Part shown: piece by piece, positions 13,109 to 21,585 of the stretch
How the letters are laid out: each line of letters begins with the position of its first letter
Numbering within the stretch: position 1 is the stretch's first letter
NCBI GenBank assembly: GCA_945873015.1
Contig: CAMCBY010000013.1
Span: forward strand, 1 to 25,204
Direction: 5' to 3'
From: Klebsiella pneumoniae
GTDB taxonomy: Bacteria; Pseudomonadota; Gammaproteobacteria; Ga0077536
DNA: 25,204 nucleotides
Position numbers and translations under genes: made by a program
The notes under the pieces: model-generated
The model's database searches: none
The model's input: only the letters and a program-made list of their open reading frames with translations
What the model was told of the DNA's origin: nothing

Positions 13109-14851
13109 TTACATCTCGCTCGGCGCGGCGATGGCGAGCAGCGCCAGCGCGTTCGCGATGACCTGGCGCACGGCGTCAATCAGACGCAGGCGCGCCCAAC
13201 ACACTCCCGCATCATCAACCAGCACCTTGTGACCGTTGTAATAGGCATGAAACTCGGTGGCGAGGTCGCGCAGATAGTTGGTCAACTGATGCGGTTCGGC
13301 GGCGTCTGCCGCGCTTGCCACCACTTCGGCGAACTTCGAGAGCACGATGGCGAGACGCCGTTCCGGTGCTTCGCGCAGAAAGTCGGCCAGACGAGCGCCC
13401 GCCGGTGGCGCGCCCAAGGCACGTTCGCCGGCCTGGCGGAACACGCTGCAGACTCGTGCGTGAGCGTATTGCACGTAATAAACCGGGTTGTCGTTACTTT
13501 GCGAGGTGGCCAGATCGAGATCAAATTCAAGGTGCTGATCGGAGCGCCGCATCACATAGAAATAACGCGCGGCATCAACGCCCACTTCATCGACCAGATG
13601 TTTGAGCGTGACGAACTCACCGGCGCGGGTCGACATCGCGACCTTTTCGCCGCCACGCACCAGGGCCGCGAACTGCACCAGTACGACATCGAGCTTGTCA
13701 TCGTCGAGGTTCAGCGCCTTGAGGGCCGCCCGCACGCGCGGGATATAACCGTGATGATCGGCGCCCCAGATGTTCACCACGCGGTCAAAACCGCGCACGA
13801 ATTTCTCGCGGTGATAGGCGATATCCGACGCGAAATAGGTTTTCACACCGTTGTCACGCACCACCACACGATCTTTCTCATCGCCATAATCGGTGGAGCG
13901 AAACCACTGTGCGCCGGCGGCTTCGTAGATGAAGCCTGCTTCGACCAGTTCAGCAACGGCGGTGTCGATGGTGCCGTTACGATTGAGCGAGGCCTCGGAA
14001 TACCAGCAATCGAATTCCACGCCAAACGCGCGCAAGTCCGTCGCGATTTCATCGAGGATGACGTCTTTGGCGAAATCACGCACGGTGTCGAAACCGTGCG
14101 CGCCCAAAGCTGTGCGTGCGGCGGCGATGGCATCGTCGAGATGACGTTCTTCATCGACGCTGGCGCTGGCCGGCGGCACACAGTCGGCCGCGCGTTTGAA
14201 TGTCTCGCCATCGCGACTGCGCAGATTGCGCGCGATGTCCTCGATGTAGGCGCCGCGATAGGCCTGGGCTGGAAACGGCACCTCGAGTTGAAACGATTGC
14301 AGATAACGCAACCACACGCTCAGCGCGAGGATATCCATCTGTCGGCCGGCGTCGTTGACGTAGTATTCGCGCTCGACCCGGTAGCCGCTTGCGCTGAGCA
14401 GATTGGCCAGCACTGAGCCCACCGCCGCACCGCGGCCGTGGCCGATATGCAGTGGCCCGGTCGGATTGGCCGACACAAATTCAACTTGCACGCGACGGCC
14501 CGCACCGCTGTCGTTGCGGCCATAGGCGCCAGCCGCTTCCTGCACCTCGCGCACGACATCGAATACCACGTCTTCAGCCAGCACGAAATTGATGAAGCCC
14601 GGGCCGGCGACATCGACACGGCTGAACAGGGGCAGAGTGGCAAGCGCGGCAGCAAGTTCGTTGGCAAGATCGCGTGGCGGACGTCGATTGACCTTCGCCA
14701 GCAGCATCGCAACATTGGTGCTGAAGTCGCCGTGGGCTTCGAGCTTGGGTGTTTCGATCTGGTAATCGGATGAATCTGACGATGTCAGGGTGCCGGCCTG
14801 GCGCAGACGTTCAATCACGCCATCGATGGCCGTACGCAGAAGTGCTTTCAA
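13109..14851 (-). CDS. argS: Arginyl-tRNA synthetase
   Basis: This class I aminoacyl-tRNA synthetase charges tRNA-Arg. The 580 residues match the family. The N-terminal tRNA D-loop-binding domain (about 1-85) is followed by the catalytic core with FVSANPTGPLHIGHGRG (HIGH at 135-138). The KMSKS-equivalent loop appears as KVAMSTRAGEFVTL, the degenerate form normal for ArgRS. The C-terminal anticodon-binding domain contains VQYAHARVCSVFRQAG and ends YYNGHKVLVDDAG...RQVIANALALLAI. It lies 86 bases downstream of priA and seven bases upstream of the SPOR gene. A minus-strand TAGAAT at 14888-14893 could be part of an own promoter but has no good -35. Confidence 0.97.
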   Translation of the reverse strand: MKALLRTAIDGVIERLRQAGTLTSSDSSDYQIETPKLEAHGDFSTNVAMLLAKVNRRPPRDLANELAAALATLPLFSRVDVAGPGFINFVLAEDVVFDVVREVQEAAGAYGRNDSGAGRRVQVEFVSANPTGPLHIGHGRGAAVGSVLANLLSASGYRVEREYYVNDAGRQMDILALSVWLRYLQSFQLEVPFPAQAYRGAYIEDIARNLRSRDGETFKRAADCVPPASASVDEERHLDDAIAAARTALGAHGFDTVRDFAKDVILDEIATDLRAFGVEFDCWYSEASLNRNGTIDTAVAELVEAGFIYEAAGAQWFRSTDYGDEKDRVVVRDNGVKTYFASDIAYHREKFVRGFDRVVNIWGADHHGYIPRVRAALKALNLDDDKLDVVLVQFAALVRGGEKVAMSTRAGEFVTLKHLVDEVGVDAARYFYVMRRSDQHLEFDLDLATSQSNDNPVYYVQYAHARVCSVFRQAGERALGAPPAGARLADFLREAPERRLAIVLSKFAEVVASAADAAEPHQLTNYLRDLATEFHAYYNGHKVLVDDAGVCWARLRLIDAVRQVIANALALLAIAAPSEM

Positions 14852-14897
14852 GGTCTTCTCTCGGGGATGCCCGGGGGTGAAGCGCGGATTCTATCCG

Positions 14898-14921
14898 CTC
14901 CGTCGCGCGCGCGCGACGGAG
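14898..14921. other. Perfect 24-bp GC palindrome between priA and argS
   Basis: A self-complementary sequence with CTCCGTCGCG arms around a central CGCG lies in the 86-bp gap between the priA stop and the argS start, 46 bases before the argS ATG. It can be extended by CCGCT/AGCGG with a small bulge. No T-run follows on either strand, so it is not a normal terminator. It could be an RNA processing hairpin, an operator, or a REP-like element. Confidence 0.5.
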
Positions 14922-14937
14922 AGCGGCATGGGCGCGC

Positions 14938-17121
14938 TTATAAAGTGTCTTGCGGATCGACGTCGATGGCCGGACGCACACGCGCCTTGGCCGCCATCTC
15001 GTCCAGCGCCGGCAGCGCGGCCCGCAACAGGCGGCCGATGTCGAAACGCTGTGCGGCTCGCATCACCATGAGGGCGCGATAGCGCCCGGCGCGGCGTTCC
15101 ATCATGGCGGGCAGCGGATAACTCAAGTCGAGCTCAGCCGGCGCCTCGGCCAACAGCAGGCGCCGCGCCTCACCAAGAAATTTGAGTGCCGCGGCCGGCT
15201 GCGCCGATTCCGCGCGCAGAATGGCCATCGCGCCATAGGGCGGCAGCGCAGCTTCGCGTCGCTGCTCGAGCGCGGTCGCCGCGTAGGATTCATAACCCTC
15301 GTCGATGATCTGGCGCAGCACCGGATGATGGGGTTGATGGGTCTGCACCAGCACCCGGCCCGGCAGAGAGGCGCGGCCGGCGCGGCCGGCGACCTGGATG
15401 ATGAGTTGCGCCAGACGCTCTTCGGCGCGGAAATCCAGCGAATACAGGCGGCTGTCGGCATCCACCACACCGACCAGGGTCACGGCCGAAAAATCGAGGC
15501 CTTTGGCCAGCATCTGGGTGCCGATCACGATATCGACTTCACGTGCATTGATGGCGTCCAGCATCTCGCGCAAAGCGTCCTTGCGGCGCGCGGTATCGCG
15601 GTCGATGCGGCATATCCGCGCTTCGGGAAACAGTTCCGCCACCGCCTCTTCGATCCGTTCGGTGCCGAGACCCATGAGCGCGATTTCGGGCGCTTCGCAA
15701 CACGGCGTGCCGGCCTGGCGCGACCATTGCCGGTCGCAGTGGTGACATCGGGCGGCGTCTGCGCCCTTGTGATAAACCAGAAAGGCATCGCAACGATCAC
15801 AGCGTTTGGGCTCGCCACAATGGCGACAGATCAGCAGCGGCGAGTAGCCGCGCCGGTTCAGAAACAACATGACCTGTTCGCCGCGCGTGAGACAGTGGCG
15901 AATCGCCGTAATCAAGTGCGGGCCCATGCCGGCGGTAAGATCAAGGCCACGTACGTCCATACACTCAATGACCGGCATCGGCGCGCTGCCGGCCCGCGAA
16001 CGCAGCGTGGTCAGCAGATATTTGCCGCGTTCGACGTTGGCGAGGGTTTCGAGCGACGGCGTCGCCGAGCCCAGTACCACCGGCACATTGCTGTTCTGTG
16101 CGCGAACCAGCGCGATGTCGCGCGCCGAATAACGAAAACCGTCCTGTTGTTTATATGAAGGGTCGTGTTCTTCATCGACCACCAACAGACCCAGCTGCGG
16201 CAGGCGCGCCCACACCGCAGAACGGGTGCCGATCAGAATGCGCACCTGACCCGAGGCGCAGGCGCTCCAGGTCAACATGCGTTCACGTTCGCCGAGTGCC
16301 GAGTGCAGTACCCCGACGGCCGTGCCAAAGCGGCGCCGAAACCGCGCCACCAGTTGTTCGGTCAGGGCGATTTCCGGCACCAGCACCAAGGCCTGGCGGT
16401 CGCGCGCCAGACACTCGGCGATGGCCGCGAGATAAACCTCGGTCTTGCCGCTGCCGGTGACGCCTTGCAGCAGCACGGCACGGAAGCGCCCGGCCTCGCC
16501 GATGATGGTGTCGGCGGCGAGTGCCTGTTCGGGGTTAAGAATGGGGGCGGGTCCGGCGACAGCGCTCGGTAGCACACTTTCGGCAGGCTCCAGCCAACCG
16601 AGACCGACGAGCCGTTTGACCACCGCGCGCCAGCCGAAAGTTGCCTCGGCGAACAATTGTGCGCCGCCTGGACCGGCGGCAAACCGCGTCATCACCTCGC
16701 GCTGGCGCGCCGCACGGATGCCCTGTGCGGCAAGGGTCGCCCGGCCCTCGGCGGTCAGCCGCCAGGTGTCGGTCGGGATGACCGGCAGATCGTGATGGCG
16801 CCGCAGCCACACCGGCAGCATGTTGCCCAAAACGTCGCCGAGCGGATGCTGATAGTAGGCCGCCGCCCAGTGGGCGAGCGCGAGGGCATCGGCATCGAAC
16901 ACCGGCCCGCTGTCGAGGACCGCTTCGATGGCTTTAAGGCGCGCGTGGTCGATGTTGCTGGCGTCTTTGCGTTCGAGCGCGATGCCGATGCGACGCGTGC
17001 GCCCGAATGGCACCATTACGCGCTGGCCCGCCTGCGGTGCACAGTCGAGCAATGCGTCAGGCAACAGATAATCAAAAACCCGGCGCAGGGGTGTAAACAG
17101 GGCGACGGTCACTATCTGCAT
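14938..17121 (-). CDS. priA: Primosomal protein N', replication restart helicase PriA
   Basis: PriA recognises stalled forks and reloads the replisome. The 727-residue protein has the 3' DNA-binding domain (1-105, from VALFTPLRRVFDYLLP), a winged helix, and the helicase core with Walker A GVTGSGKT at 220-227, DEEHD at 316-320 and GSATPSLET at 351-359. A zinc domain carries cysteines at 432, 435, 441, 444, 459, 462, 474 and 475. The last pair is adjacent (CC) rather than the CxxC usual in PriA, yet eight cysteines remain. GLGTERIEEAVAELFP and TQMLAKGLDFSAVTLV complete the helicase. ATG 17121 starts directly at the family N terminus. It is flanked by the conserved hypothetical gene (66 bases upstream) and argS. 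Confidence 0.97.
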   Translation of the reverse strand: MQIVTVALFTPLRRVFDYLLPDALLDCAPQAGQRVMVPFGRTRRIGIALERKDASNIDHARLKAIEAVLDSGPVFDADALALAHWAAAYYQHPLGDVLGNMLPVWLRRHHDLPVIPTDTWRLTAEGRATLAAQGIRAARQREVMTRFAAGPGGAQLFAEATFGWRAVVKRLVGLGWLEPAESVLPSAVAGPAPILNPEQALAADTIIGEAGRFRAVLLQGVTGSGKTEVYLAAIAECLARDRQALVLVPEIALTEQLVARFRRRFGTAVGVLHSALGERERMLTWSACASGQVRILIGTRSAVWARLPQLGLLVVDEEHDPSYKQQDGFRYSARDIALVRAQNSNVPVVLGSATPSLETLANVERGKYLLTTLRSRAGSAPMPVIECMDVRGLDLTAGMGPHLITAIRHCLTRGEQVMLFLNRRGYSPLLICRHCGEPKRCDRCDAFLVYHKGADAARCHHCDRQWSRQAGTPCCEAPEIALMGLGTERIEEAVAELFPEARICRIDRDTARRKDALREMLDAINAREVDIVIGTQMLAKGLDFSAVTLVGVVDADSRLYSLDFRAEERLAQLIIQVAGRAGRASLPGRVLVQTHQPHHPVLRQIIDEGYESYAATALEQRREAALPPYGAMAILRAESAQPAAALKFLGEARRLLLAEAPAELDLSYPLPAMMERRAGRYRALMVMRAAQRFDIGRLLRAALPALDEMAAKARVRPAIDVDPQDTL

Positions 17122-17187
17122 GGCGATGAGTGTCAGCGCGCGCCACGCACTGCACCGCCGGCAATGGGCCGCAGCACGCGCGTCAAC

Positions 17188-17841
17188 TCAATCGCGCGAC
17201 GCGGCGCGGGCGGCGAAATCACCAAAAAACACCTCGCCACTGTCGAGCAAGGCGTCGAGCGCGGCCAGGTTGGCGCGTTGCATGGGGCGCCCATCGATGG
17301 CGCTGAGTGGCTGACGACTGTGATGGGCGGGTAAGACCGTCAATTCAAACGGCTCCTGGTAGAGCGTCAAGGCAATCTGCGGCAGGCGCTGCGCGCCCGA
17401 CACGCCGGCCAGTCGCAATGACGTTTCGGCCAGCTCATAACTCAGGCGCCGCTCGAGCAGGAACCGCGTCACGGCTTCGAACTCGTCGCTGCGCAGGTGC
17501 ACGCTTATCGGCGTGAATTCACAGGCGGTGCCATACAGCACCGGTCCGACCAGCACCGGCGCAAACGGCTCCAGAAGGCCCAGAGCTTTGTAGGCGGCAC
17601 CGCGCAGTTGCGCGATACGCGCAGCATGCTGTGCACCGTTGAACAGGCGCAGGTAGTCGATGACTGCGCAATGCAGTTCGAGATTGTCCGGCAGGTCGCG
17701 ACTATGTTCGACGCCAAGTTCACGTGCGGCTTTGCGCCGCGCACTGTCGAAATCAAGCACGCCCCCGTCGACCAGCAATCGCGCGGCGTTATTGGCGATT
17801 TCGGCGCGTCCGATACGCGCGGTGTGTGGTCTGCGAGCCAT
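17188..17841 (-). CDS. Conserved nucleotidyltransferase-like hypothetical protein
   Basis: This 217-residue protein belongs to a widespread beta/gammaproteobacterial family variously labelled nucleotidyltransferase or, misleadingly, UDP-N-acetylmuramate-alanine ligase. The N-terminal helical part has the recognisable 'ANNAARLLVDGGVLDFDSARRKAAREL' pattern, as in family members reading 'AARLMAEDG..DYALAKRKAARQLG'. The middle has VLVGPVLYGTACEFTPISVHLRSDE, where a nucleotidyltransferase would have its G-S and metal-binding aspartates; here the pattern is degenerate, so catalysis is doubtful. It lies 14 bases after ponA and 66 before priA on the same strand, so it is probably cotranscribed with them. 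Its function is unknown, but the position hints at cell-wall or replication housekeeping. Confidence 0.8.
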   Translation of the reverse strand: MARRPHTARIGRAEIANNAARLLVDGGVLDFDSARRKAARELGVEHSRDLPDNLELHCAVIDYLRLFNGAQHAARIAQLRGAAYKALGLLEPFAPVLVGPVLYGTACEFTPISVHLRSDEFEAVTRFLLERRLSYELAETSLRLAGVSGAQRLPQIALTLYQEPFELTVLPAHHSRQPLSAIDGRPMQRANLAALDALLDSGEVFFGDFAARAASRD

Positions 17842-17855
17842 GCGTGGTGAGCCGT

Positions 17856-20327
17856 TCAGAAAATCTGCTCGGCTGCGGTGCTGCCGGTACGCTCGCTGCC
17901 TGGTTGGGCGGGCAGCAATCCTTCCTCGCCGCTGTATTCAGCGCGACCCGGCATGTCCGCGGCACGAAAAGACTCGAAGATGGCGTGCGGATTGCCGGCG
18001 CCGGCCAGCAAGCCGGTATCGGGGTCGATACGCACGGTCACCACACCGGCTGGTTGTTCGAGTTCGGACTCCGGCATGTCAGCCAGGGCGACACGCATAT
18101 AGTCCATCCACAGAGGTAGTGCCGCCTGCGCACCGGTTTCACGCCGCCCGAGTGGCGCGACACGGTCGAAGCCGACCCACACGGTGGTGACATTGCGCGC
18201 GTTGAAACCCGAGAACCAGGCGTCCTTCTGATCGTTGGTGGTGCCGGTCTTGCCGGCCAAATCTTTACGTTGCAGCTCGCGGGCACGGGTCGCGGTGCCG
18301 CGCTGGACAACGTCCTTAAGAATGGAGTTCATGATCCAGACGTTCTCCGCCGCCACTACGCGCGGCGCGACGTTGGACGGCGGGCTTTGCTGCATATCGT
18401 GCAGGGCTTCGATATCTGCCGGCTCGCCATCACCGTCCAGCGCCATGGTCTCGCATTCGTGACATACGGTCGGCGGCTCAGCCTTGAACATCTCCACGCC
18501 TTCGGCGGTCTCGATACGCGCGACGAAATAGGGCTCAACCTTGTATCCGCCATTGGCCAGCACTGCGTAGCCGCGCACCAGTTCGTAGGGCGTCACTTCG
18601 CCGCTGCCGAGCGCCAGCGACAGATTGGCCGGCAGCTCGCGACGCTTGAAGCCGTAGCGTTCGATGAAATCCATCGCGTACTTGATGCCGACCGCACGCA
18701 GCAGCCGGATTGAGACCAGATTGCGCGATTTGGTCAGCGCTTCGCGCAGACGCATCGGCCCGAAATAGTTGCCCGAATAATTCTCCGGACGCCAGGCGTT
18801 TTCGAGGCCAGGGGTTTCGAACACTATAGGCGCGTCGTTGATGAAGCTGGCGGCGGTGAAGCCCTTGTCGAGAGCTGCAGAATAGATGAACGGTTTGAAA
18901 TTCGAGCCCGGTTGTCGGCGGGCCTGCAGCACGCGATTAAATTTGCTTTGCTCAAAATCGAATCCGCCGACCAGGGCCAGCACCCGCCCGTCGACTGGGT
19001 CGAGCGATACCAGCGCGCCCTCCACTGCGGGCAATTGCGCCAGCGTCCAATAACCGCTGGCGGCGACGCTGTCGGCCTTTTTGGGGTCAGCATCGGGCTC
19101 GACCCAACGCACCCTTATTATGTCGCCGCGTTGCACCAGATCGGCGGCTTTGCCGGGCACGGCACCGAGGCTGTCTTCCGACAGATACTTACGGGCCCAG
19201 CGCACACCCTCCCACGGCAGCGTGATGACGCCGGCGCTGTCGTGGAAAGCGACCACCTGACGGTCCTGCACGGTCAACACCAGCGCCGGCTGCAGGTCGG
19301 CAGACGCGCGGTATTTGGTCAGGATCTTGTGCCATGCGGCGGTGTCTTCCTGCGGTGCGAGGGTCACTTTGGCCTCGGCGCCGCGATAGCCGTGACGGCG
19401 GTCGTAGTCAAACAAGCCGCGACGCAGAGCGTCGGTCGCGGCGTTCTGCAGCTTGCTCGGCAGCGTGGTGAAGACGCGAAAGCCGCTGGTATAGGCCGCG
19501 TCACCATATTTGCTGAGCATGAAGTCGCGCACCATCTCGGCGATGTGGGGGGCCGGCACTTCAACAGCCTGGCCGTGCCACTGGGCATTCACCGGCGCAT
19601 CGATTGCAGCGCTGTACTGCGTCTGGTCGATAAACCCAAGCTTCAACATGCGCCCGAGAACGTAACTGCGGCGGTCGCGGGCCGCCTCTGGATCGGAGAT
19701 TGGATTGTTGCGCGACGGCGCCTTGGGCAGGCCGGCGATCATCGCTATCTGCGCCAGATCGAGCTTGTCGAGGGTGACGCCGTAGTAAACCTGCGCCGCC
19801 GCTCCCACGCCGTAGGCACGATGCCCTAAGAAAATCTTGTTGAGGTAGAGCTCGAGGATTTCGTCCTTGCTGAGTTCGCGCTCGATGACGCAGGCCAGCA
19901 CCACTTCCTTCAACTTGCGCTCGTAGGTCTTTTCCGGTGACAGAAAGAAGTTGCGCGCCACCTGCATGGTGATGGTGCTGCCGCCCTGGCGTTTCTCATG
20001 GGTCGAGACCAAGCCCGCCACAGCCCGCACGATGGCCATCCAATCGACACCCGGATGCTCATAGAAACGGTCGTCCTCGGACGCGATGAAGGCTTGTTTG
20101 AGCAGCGGCGGTACCTGCTCGATGCGCACCGGACTGCGGCGTTTCTCGCCGAATTCCGCAATCAGCAGGCCGTCGTTGGAATAGACCTTGAGCGGTGTCT
20201 GCAGGCGCACATCGCGCAAGGATTCTACCGGTGGCAACTGAGGCAGGATGTACCACATCACGCCCGCCGCGCCGGCGAGACACAGAACAAGGACGAGCAG
20301 CAGGCTGTAGAAGGAAAAGCGCAACAT
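17856..20327 (-). CDS. ponA: Penicillin-binding protein 1A (bifunctional class A PBP)
   Basis: This inner-membrane enzyme polymerises and cross-links peptidoglycan. The 823-residue protein has one N-terminal membrane segment (about 5-28) and a GT51 transglycosylase domain with ASEDDRFYEHPG (catalytic Glu84) and QGGSTITMQVARN. A PBP1A-specific OB-like insert (about 315-425) follows, then a transpeptidase domain with the SxxK motif in PGSNFKPF (Ser475, Lys478), SxN as SRN (534-536) and KTG at 693-695 (AGKTGTTND). All catalytic residues are present. A CHEC pair (Cys622, Cys625) lies in a late loop. ATG 20327 gives the short cytoplasmic tail and membrane segment; the Shine-Dalgarno is poor. It is divergent from pilM, a familiar gammaproteobacterial arrangement. 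Confidence 0.96.
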   Translation of the reverse strand: MLRFSFYSLLLVLVLCLAGAAGVMWYILPQLPPVESLRDVRLQTPLKVYSNDGLLIAEFGEKRRSPVRIEQVPPLLKQAFIASEDDRFYEHPGVDWMAIVRAVAGLVSTHEKRQGGSTITMQVARNFFLSPEKTYERKLKEVVLACVIERELSKDEILELYLNKIFLGHRAYGVGAAAQVYYGVTLDKLDLAQIAMIAGLPKAPSRNNPISDPEAARDRRSYVLGRMLKLGFIDQTQYSAAIDAPVNAQWHGQAVEVPAPHIAEMVRDFMLSKYGDAAYTSGFRVFTTLPSKLQNAATDALRRGLFDYDRRHGYRGAEAKVTLAPQEDTAAWHKILTKYRASADLQPALVLTVQDRQVVAFHDSAGVITLPWEGVRWARKYLSEDSLGAVPGKAADLVQRGDIIRVRWVEPDADPKKADSVAASGYWTLAQLPAVEGALVSLDPVDGRVLALVGGFDFEQSKFNRVLQARRQPGSNFKPFIYSAALDKGFTAASFINDAPIVFETPGLENAWRPENYSGNYFGPMRLREALTKSRNLVSIRLLRAVGIKYAMDFIERYGFKRRELPANLSLALGSGEVTPYELVRGYAVLANGGYKVEPYFVARIETAEGVEMFKAEPPTVCHECETMALDGDGEPADIEALHDMQQSPPSNVAPRVVAAENVWIMNSILKDVVQRGTATRARELQRKDLAGKTGTTNDQKDAWFSGFNARNVTTVWVGFDRVAPLGRRETGAQAALPLWMDYMRVALADMPESELEQPAGVVTVRIDPDTGLLAGAGNPHAIFESFRAADMPGRAEYSGEEGLLPAQPGSERTGSTAAEQIF

Positions 20328-20398
20328 GTTGGGGGCAGGAACCGGGGGAACGCCTATATGTGATGTACGTTTACTTTAAAAGGCAGGCGTAACATTCG

Positions 20399-20422
20399 AT
20401 TTCTATTGGTGTTTATAGAAAT
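20399..20422. promoter_or_regulatory. 8-bp inverted repeat in the ponA/pilM divergent region, candidate operator
   Basis: ATTTCTAT and ATAGAAAT are perfect inverted arms separated by eight bases. It lies in the AT-rich 193-bp region between divergent ponA and pilM, just upstream of the predicted pilM -35 box. The spacing suits a dimeric regulator, but AT-rich DNA makes a chance match possible. Confidence 0.4.
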
Positions 20423-20427
20423 TAATG

Positions 20428-20456
20428 TTGTTTTTCAGTCGACGCTTGGCTATAGT
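20428..20456 (+). promoter_or_regulatory. Predicted promoter of the pilMNOPQ operon
   Basis: TTGTTT (20428-20433) and TATAGT (20451-20456) are separated by 17 bases, a moderate sigma-70 match. It lies 64 bases upstream of the pilM ATG. The surrounding 193-bp region is much more AT-rich than the genes. The opposite-strand ponA promoter must also be here, but I cannot place it well. Confidence 0.45.
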
Positions 20457-20520
20457 TAGGTTGAATTTTTAAGGTTACGACGTACTTTTGCTAGCTAACT
20501 GATTAATTCAAAAGGGTAAT

Positions 20521-21585
20521 ATGGTGTCTCTCTTTCGCCGCGCAAATGCACCACTCTTGGGGATCGACATCAGTTCTACGTCGGTCAAATTGCTTGAGCT
20601 GTCGCGTACCGGCGGCCGGTACCGCGTAGAGAGTTACGCGGTGGAACCACTGCCGCCCAATTCCGTGGTGGAAAAGAATATAACGGATGCCGAGCTTGTC
20701 GGCGAGGCGATACGCCGCGCCGTGGCCAAGAGCGGAACCAAAACCAAGACCGCCGCCTGCGCGGTCGCGGGCTCTGCTGTCATTACCAAGATCATCACCA
20801 TGCCGGCCGAACTTTCGGAAGACGACATGGAGAGTCAGATTCAGATCGAGGCCGATCAATACATCCCCTATCCGCTCGAGGAAATCAGCCTGGATTTCCA
20901 GGTCTTGCAGCCCTCTGAACATGAGCCGGACAAGGTTGATGTGATGCTCGCCGCTTCGCGCAGCGACAACGTCGATATCCGCGTCGCGGCGCTCGGGGTC
21001 GGCGGTCTGACTGCCAAGGTGGTGGACGTCGAGGCCTTTGCCCTCGAAAACGCCATGAGCCTGCTGGTCGACAGCAACGAACTCATCGCCGACTCACACG
21101 TCGTCGCAGTGATGGACGTCGGCGCCACCACCTCGACCTTGAGCGTGCTGGAAGACTCCAAAATCATCTACACCCGCGAGCAGTCGTTCGGCGGGCGTCA
21201 GTTGACCGATGAAATTCAGCGCCGCTACGGGCTCTCTTATGAAGAGGCGGGTCTTGCCAAGCGCCAGGGCGGGTTGCCCGACAACTATCAACCCGAAGTG
21301 CTGCAGCCTTTTATGGAATCGATGGCCCAGGAGGTCAATCGCGCGCTGCAGTTCTTCTATTCATCGAGCCAGGTCGGTGCGGTCGATCACGTCGTCATCG
21401 CCGGCGGCTGCGCCTCGATTGAAGGCATCGACAAACTGATCCAATCGAAAATCGACACCTCGGTGACGGTTGCCAACCCATTCAAGAACATGTCCGTATC
21501 CTCGCGGGTCAAGGCCGAGGCACTCGCCAATGACGCACCCGCGCTGATGATTGCATGCGGACTGGCGTTGAGGAGCTTCGACTAA
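20521..21585 (+). CDS. pilM: Type IV pilus assembly protein PilM (actin-like)
   Basis: PilM is the cytoplasmic actin-like ATPase-fold protein that binds the N terminus of PilN and links the pilus motor side to the inner-membrane alignment complex. The 354 residues match the family. The start MVSLFRR...LLGIDISSTSVKLLELSR contains the phosphate 1 loop. AVAGSAVITKIITMPAELSEDDM and QIEADQYIPYPLEEISLDFQ are typical, and MDVGATTSTLSVLED is the phosphate 2 loop. AGGCASIEGIDKLI is near the C terminus. ATG 20521 follows an AAAAGGG ribosome-binding site. Its stop TAA overlaps the pilN ATG by one base. It is the first gene of the operon. Confidence 0.97.
   Translation: MVSLFRRANAPLLGIDISSTSVKLLELSRTGGRYRVESYAVEPLPPNSVVEKNITDAELVGEAIRRAVAKSGTKTKTAACAVAGSAVITKIITMPAELSEDDMESQIQIEADQYIPYPLEEISLDFQVLQPSEHEPDKVDVMLAASRSDNVDIRVAALGVGGLTAKVVDVEAFALENAMSLLVDSNELIADSHVVAVMDVGATTSTLSVLEDSKIIYTREQSFGGRQLTDEIQRRYGLSYEEAGLAKRQGGLPDNYQPEVLQPFMESMAQEVNRALQFFYSSSQVGAVDHVVIAGGCASIEGIDKLIQSKIDTSVTVANPFKNMSVSSRVKAEALANDAPALMIACGLALRSFD

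Noticed and set aside
13091..14416. 441-codon plus-strand open frame opposite argS
   Set aside because: It mirrors the argS codon pattern on the other strand. ArgS motifs are intact and the antisense product has no recognisable family.
14950..16158. 402-codon plus-strand open frame opposite priA
   Set aside because: Same reasoning: PriA is complete, and the antisense frame is His/Arg-rich shadow sequence without domains.
18440..18470. CHEC motif in PBP1A as a novel metal site
   Set aside because: A cysteine pair in this late loop is something I recall from other gammaproteobacterial PBP1A proteins, so it does not look unusual.
18912..19829. 305-codon plus-strand open frame opposite ponA
   Set aside because: It lies entirely within the conserved PBP1A coding sequence and shows no recognisable domain.
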